NCBI GenBank assembly: GCA_963707445.1
Contig: CAVPPW010000007.1
Location: 1 to 64,000 of the forward strand
Direction of reading: 5' to 3'
Source: JALORV01 sp963707445
GTDB taxonomy: Bacteria > Pseudomonadota > Gammaproteobacteria > Burkholderiales > Burkholderiaceae_F
Length of the DNA stretch: 64,000 bases
Positions 63,083 through 64,000 of this stretch are shown one piece after another; positions within the stretch are counted from its first letter, which is position 1; every line of letters begins with the position of its first letter. The notes below the pieces were generated by a model. The model was given only the letters and a program-made list of their open reading frames with translations, did no database searches and was not told where the DNA came from. A program made the position numbers and the translations under genes.

Positions 63083-63676
63083 GTGATTCCACCGCGGCCC
63101 ACGGTGCTCGAAGGCCATGGCGTGCGGCTGGAGCCGCTGGCACGCGAGCACCACGACGGGCTGGTTGCCGCCGCCGGCGACGGAGAACTCTGGACGCTCT
63201 GGTTCACGTCGGTGCCCGCGCCAGCAGAGACTCACGCTTACATCGCGGCGGCGCTGGCCGGTCAGGACGCCGGGCACATGCTGCCGTGGGCGGTCCGCGA
63301 GTTGGACACCGGCGCGATCGTCGGCAGCACCCGGTACCACGACATCGTCACCGCCGTCGACCGTGTCGAGATCGGCTACACCTGGTACGCGCGCCGCTGC
63401 CAGAAGACCCACGTCAACACGGCGTGCAAGCTGCTGCTGCTCGGCCATGCCTTCGACGAGCTGGGCTGCGCGGTGGTCGGATTCCGCACCGACAACTTCA
63501 ATTTCGCCTCGCAGGCCGCGATCGCCGCACTCGGCGCGAAGAAGGACGGGGTCATCCGCCACCATCAGTCGCGCCGCGACGGCACCGTGCGCGATACCGT
63601 GATGTTCAGCATCCTTGCGACCGAATGGCGCGACGTGAAGCGGCATCTGGAGCTGCGGCTCGCGCGTCATCGCTGA
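63083..63676 (+). CDS. GNAT family N-acetyltransferase (RimJ/RimL-like)
   Basis: A 197-residue acetyltransferase. The N-terminal LEGHGVRLEPLAREHHDGL, middle AIVGSTRYHDI and VEIGYTWYARRCQKTHVNT (CoA loop), and FRTDNFNFASQAAIAALGAKKDGV define the RimJ/RimL-type branch. Its protein or small-molecule acceptor is unknown. GTG start eight bases after the moxR stop. It interrupts the usual moxR-VWA pairing. Confidence 0.9.
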   Translation: MIPPRPTVLEGHGVRLEPLAREHHDGLVAAAGDGELWTLWFTSVPAPAETHAYIAAALAGQDAGHMLPWAVRELDTGAIVGSTRYHDIVTAVDRVEIGYTWYARRCQKTHVNTACKLLLLGHAFDELGCAVVGFRTDNFNFASQAAIAALGAKKDGVIRHHQSRRDGTVRDTVMFSILATEWRDVKRHLELRLARHR

Positions 63677-63680
63677 CACG

Positions 63681-64000
63681 ATGCTGATCGACTTCTTCTT
63701 CCACCTGCGAGCGGCGAAGCTCAAGATCTCGATCAACGAGCTGCTGACGCTGCTCGATGCGCTCAAGCGCGGCGTGATCGGTCCGTCGATCGACGAGTTC
63801 TACTTCCTCTCGCGTGCGGCGTTGATCAAGGACGAGACCCAGTTCGACAAGTTCGACCGCGCGTTCGGCGAGTACTTCAAGGGCGTGAAGACCACGCTCG
63901 ACTTTGCGCGGGAGATCCCGGAGGAGTGGTTCAAGCAGGTGCTCGAGCGCGCGTTCACGCCCGAGGAGATCGCAAAGCTCGAGAAGCTCGGCTGGGACAA
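63681..64000 (+). CDS. VWA-containing CoxE-like protein (N-terminal part, cut by window end)
   Basis: The first 106 codons: MLIDFFFHLRAAKLKISINELLTLLD start, then DEFYFLSRAALIKDE and FDRAFGEYFKGV. These match the helical N-terminal region of CoxE-like von Willebrand factor A proteins paired with MoxR ATPases. The VWA domain with its metal site would lie outside the window. Confidence 0.8.
   Translation, partial: MLIDFFFHLRAAKLKISINELLTLLDALKRGVIGPSIDEFYFLSRAALIKDETQFDKFDRAFGEYFKGVKTTLDFAREIPEEWFKQVLERAFTPEEIAKLEKLGWD

Overview
The window looks like chromosomal DNA of a betaproteobacterium, most likely Burkholderiales or a close relative. It is GC-rich throughout and carries PHA, wax-ester and PEP-CTERM functions. 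One block of housekeeping genes (fdxA, phaZ, a RnfB-type ferredoxin, nth, a DUF1841 gene, two cytochromes c, moxR, a CoxE-like gene) has the order I associate with that group. The taxonomic call is inference from gene content; no rRNA or tRNA gene was recognised.

Layout. (1) 1-10.9 kb is an integron gene-cassette array. Small genes almost all read leftward, each followed by an attC-type site (GCCTAAC...GTTAGGC cores, most with a conserved GTTTGACATGAGCGGC arm). The array ends at an attI-like region with an SOS-type LexA palindrome and a decayed 5' remnant of the integrase gene. A MaoC gene and a formyltransferase/ACT gene interrupt it at 6.1-8.0 kb. (2) 10.9-16.6 kb is a translesion mutagenesis operon, imuB-udgX-dnaE2, lying directly behind the broken integrase, so the LexA box of the integrase now sits upstream of it. 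(3) 16.6-21.3 kb holds an alpha/beta hydrolase and a giant ACP/fatty-acyl-AMP ligase/PlsC gene, bracketed by a second, diverged copy of the dnaE2 3' end. (4) 21.5-34.2 kb is accessory: a lipoprotein hydrolase, GFA protein, lipase, RidA, a three-polypeptide nitrile hydratase family enzyme, LysE exporter, racemase homologue, DUF2252 kinase-like protein, a PEP-CTERM protein, an anion permease and a cupin. (5) 34.3-41.1 kb is a histidine utilisation operon, hutU-hutH-hutG-hutI, ending in an NDH-2-like dehydrogenase. (6) 41.2-45.8 kb holds an exported unknown, AlaX, a wax ester synthase/DGAT, an acyl-CoA-binding protein and a PHA system protein. (7) 45.9-53.1 kb is a seven-gene leftward run: pncB, a D-cysteine desulfhydrase homologue, a racemase, an aminotransferase, lutC, an NhaD/citrate-type transporter and a 2-hydroxyacid dehydrogenase. 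(8) 53.1-57.7 kb is a branched-chain amino-acid ABC operon (livKHMGF). (9) 57.8-64 kb is the conserved housekeeping block.

Functional links. Carbon storage recurs (wax ester synthase, ACBP, PHA granule protein, PHA depolymerase), as do amino-acid uptake and breakdown (hut, liv, racemases, aminotransferase). The SOS link is the most unusual theme: an integron, itself SOS-controlled in known systems, appears to have been truncated onto a mutasome operon that contains a UdgX-type uracil-DNA binding protein.

Caution: at least twenty conserved genes across the whole window carry one-base frameshifts. This is more consistent with residual indel errors in the assembly than with decay of every gene. 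Genes with such breaks are given as full spans, with the break noted.
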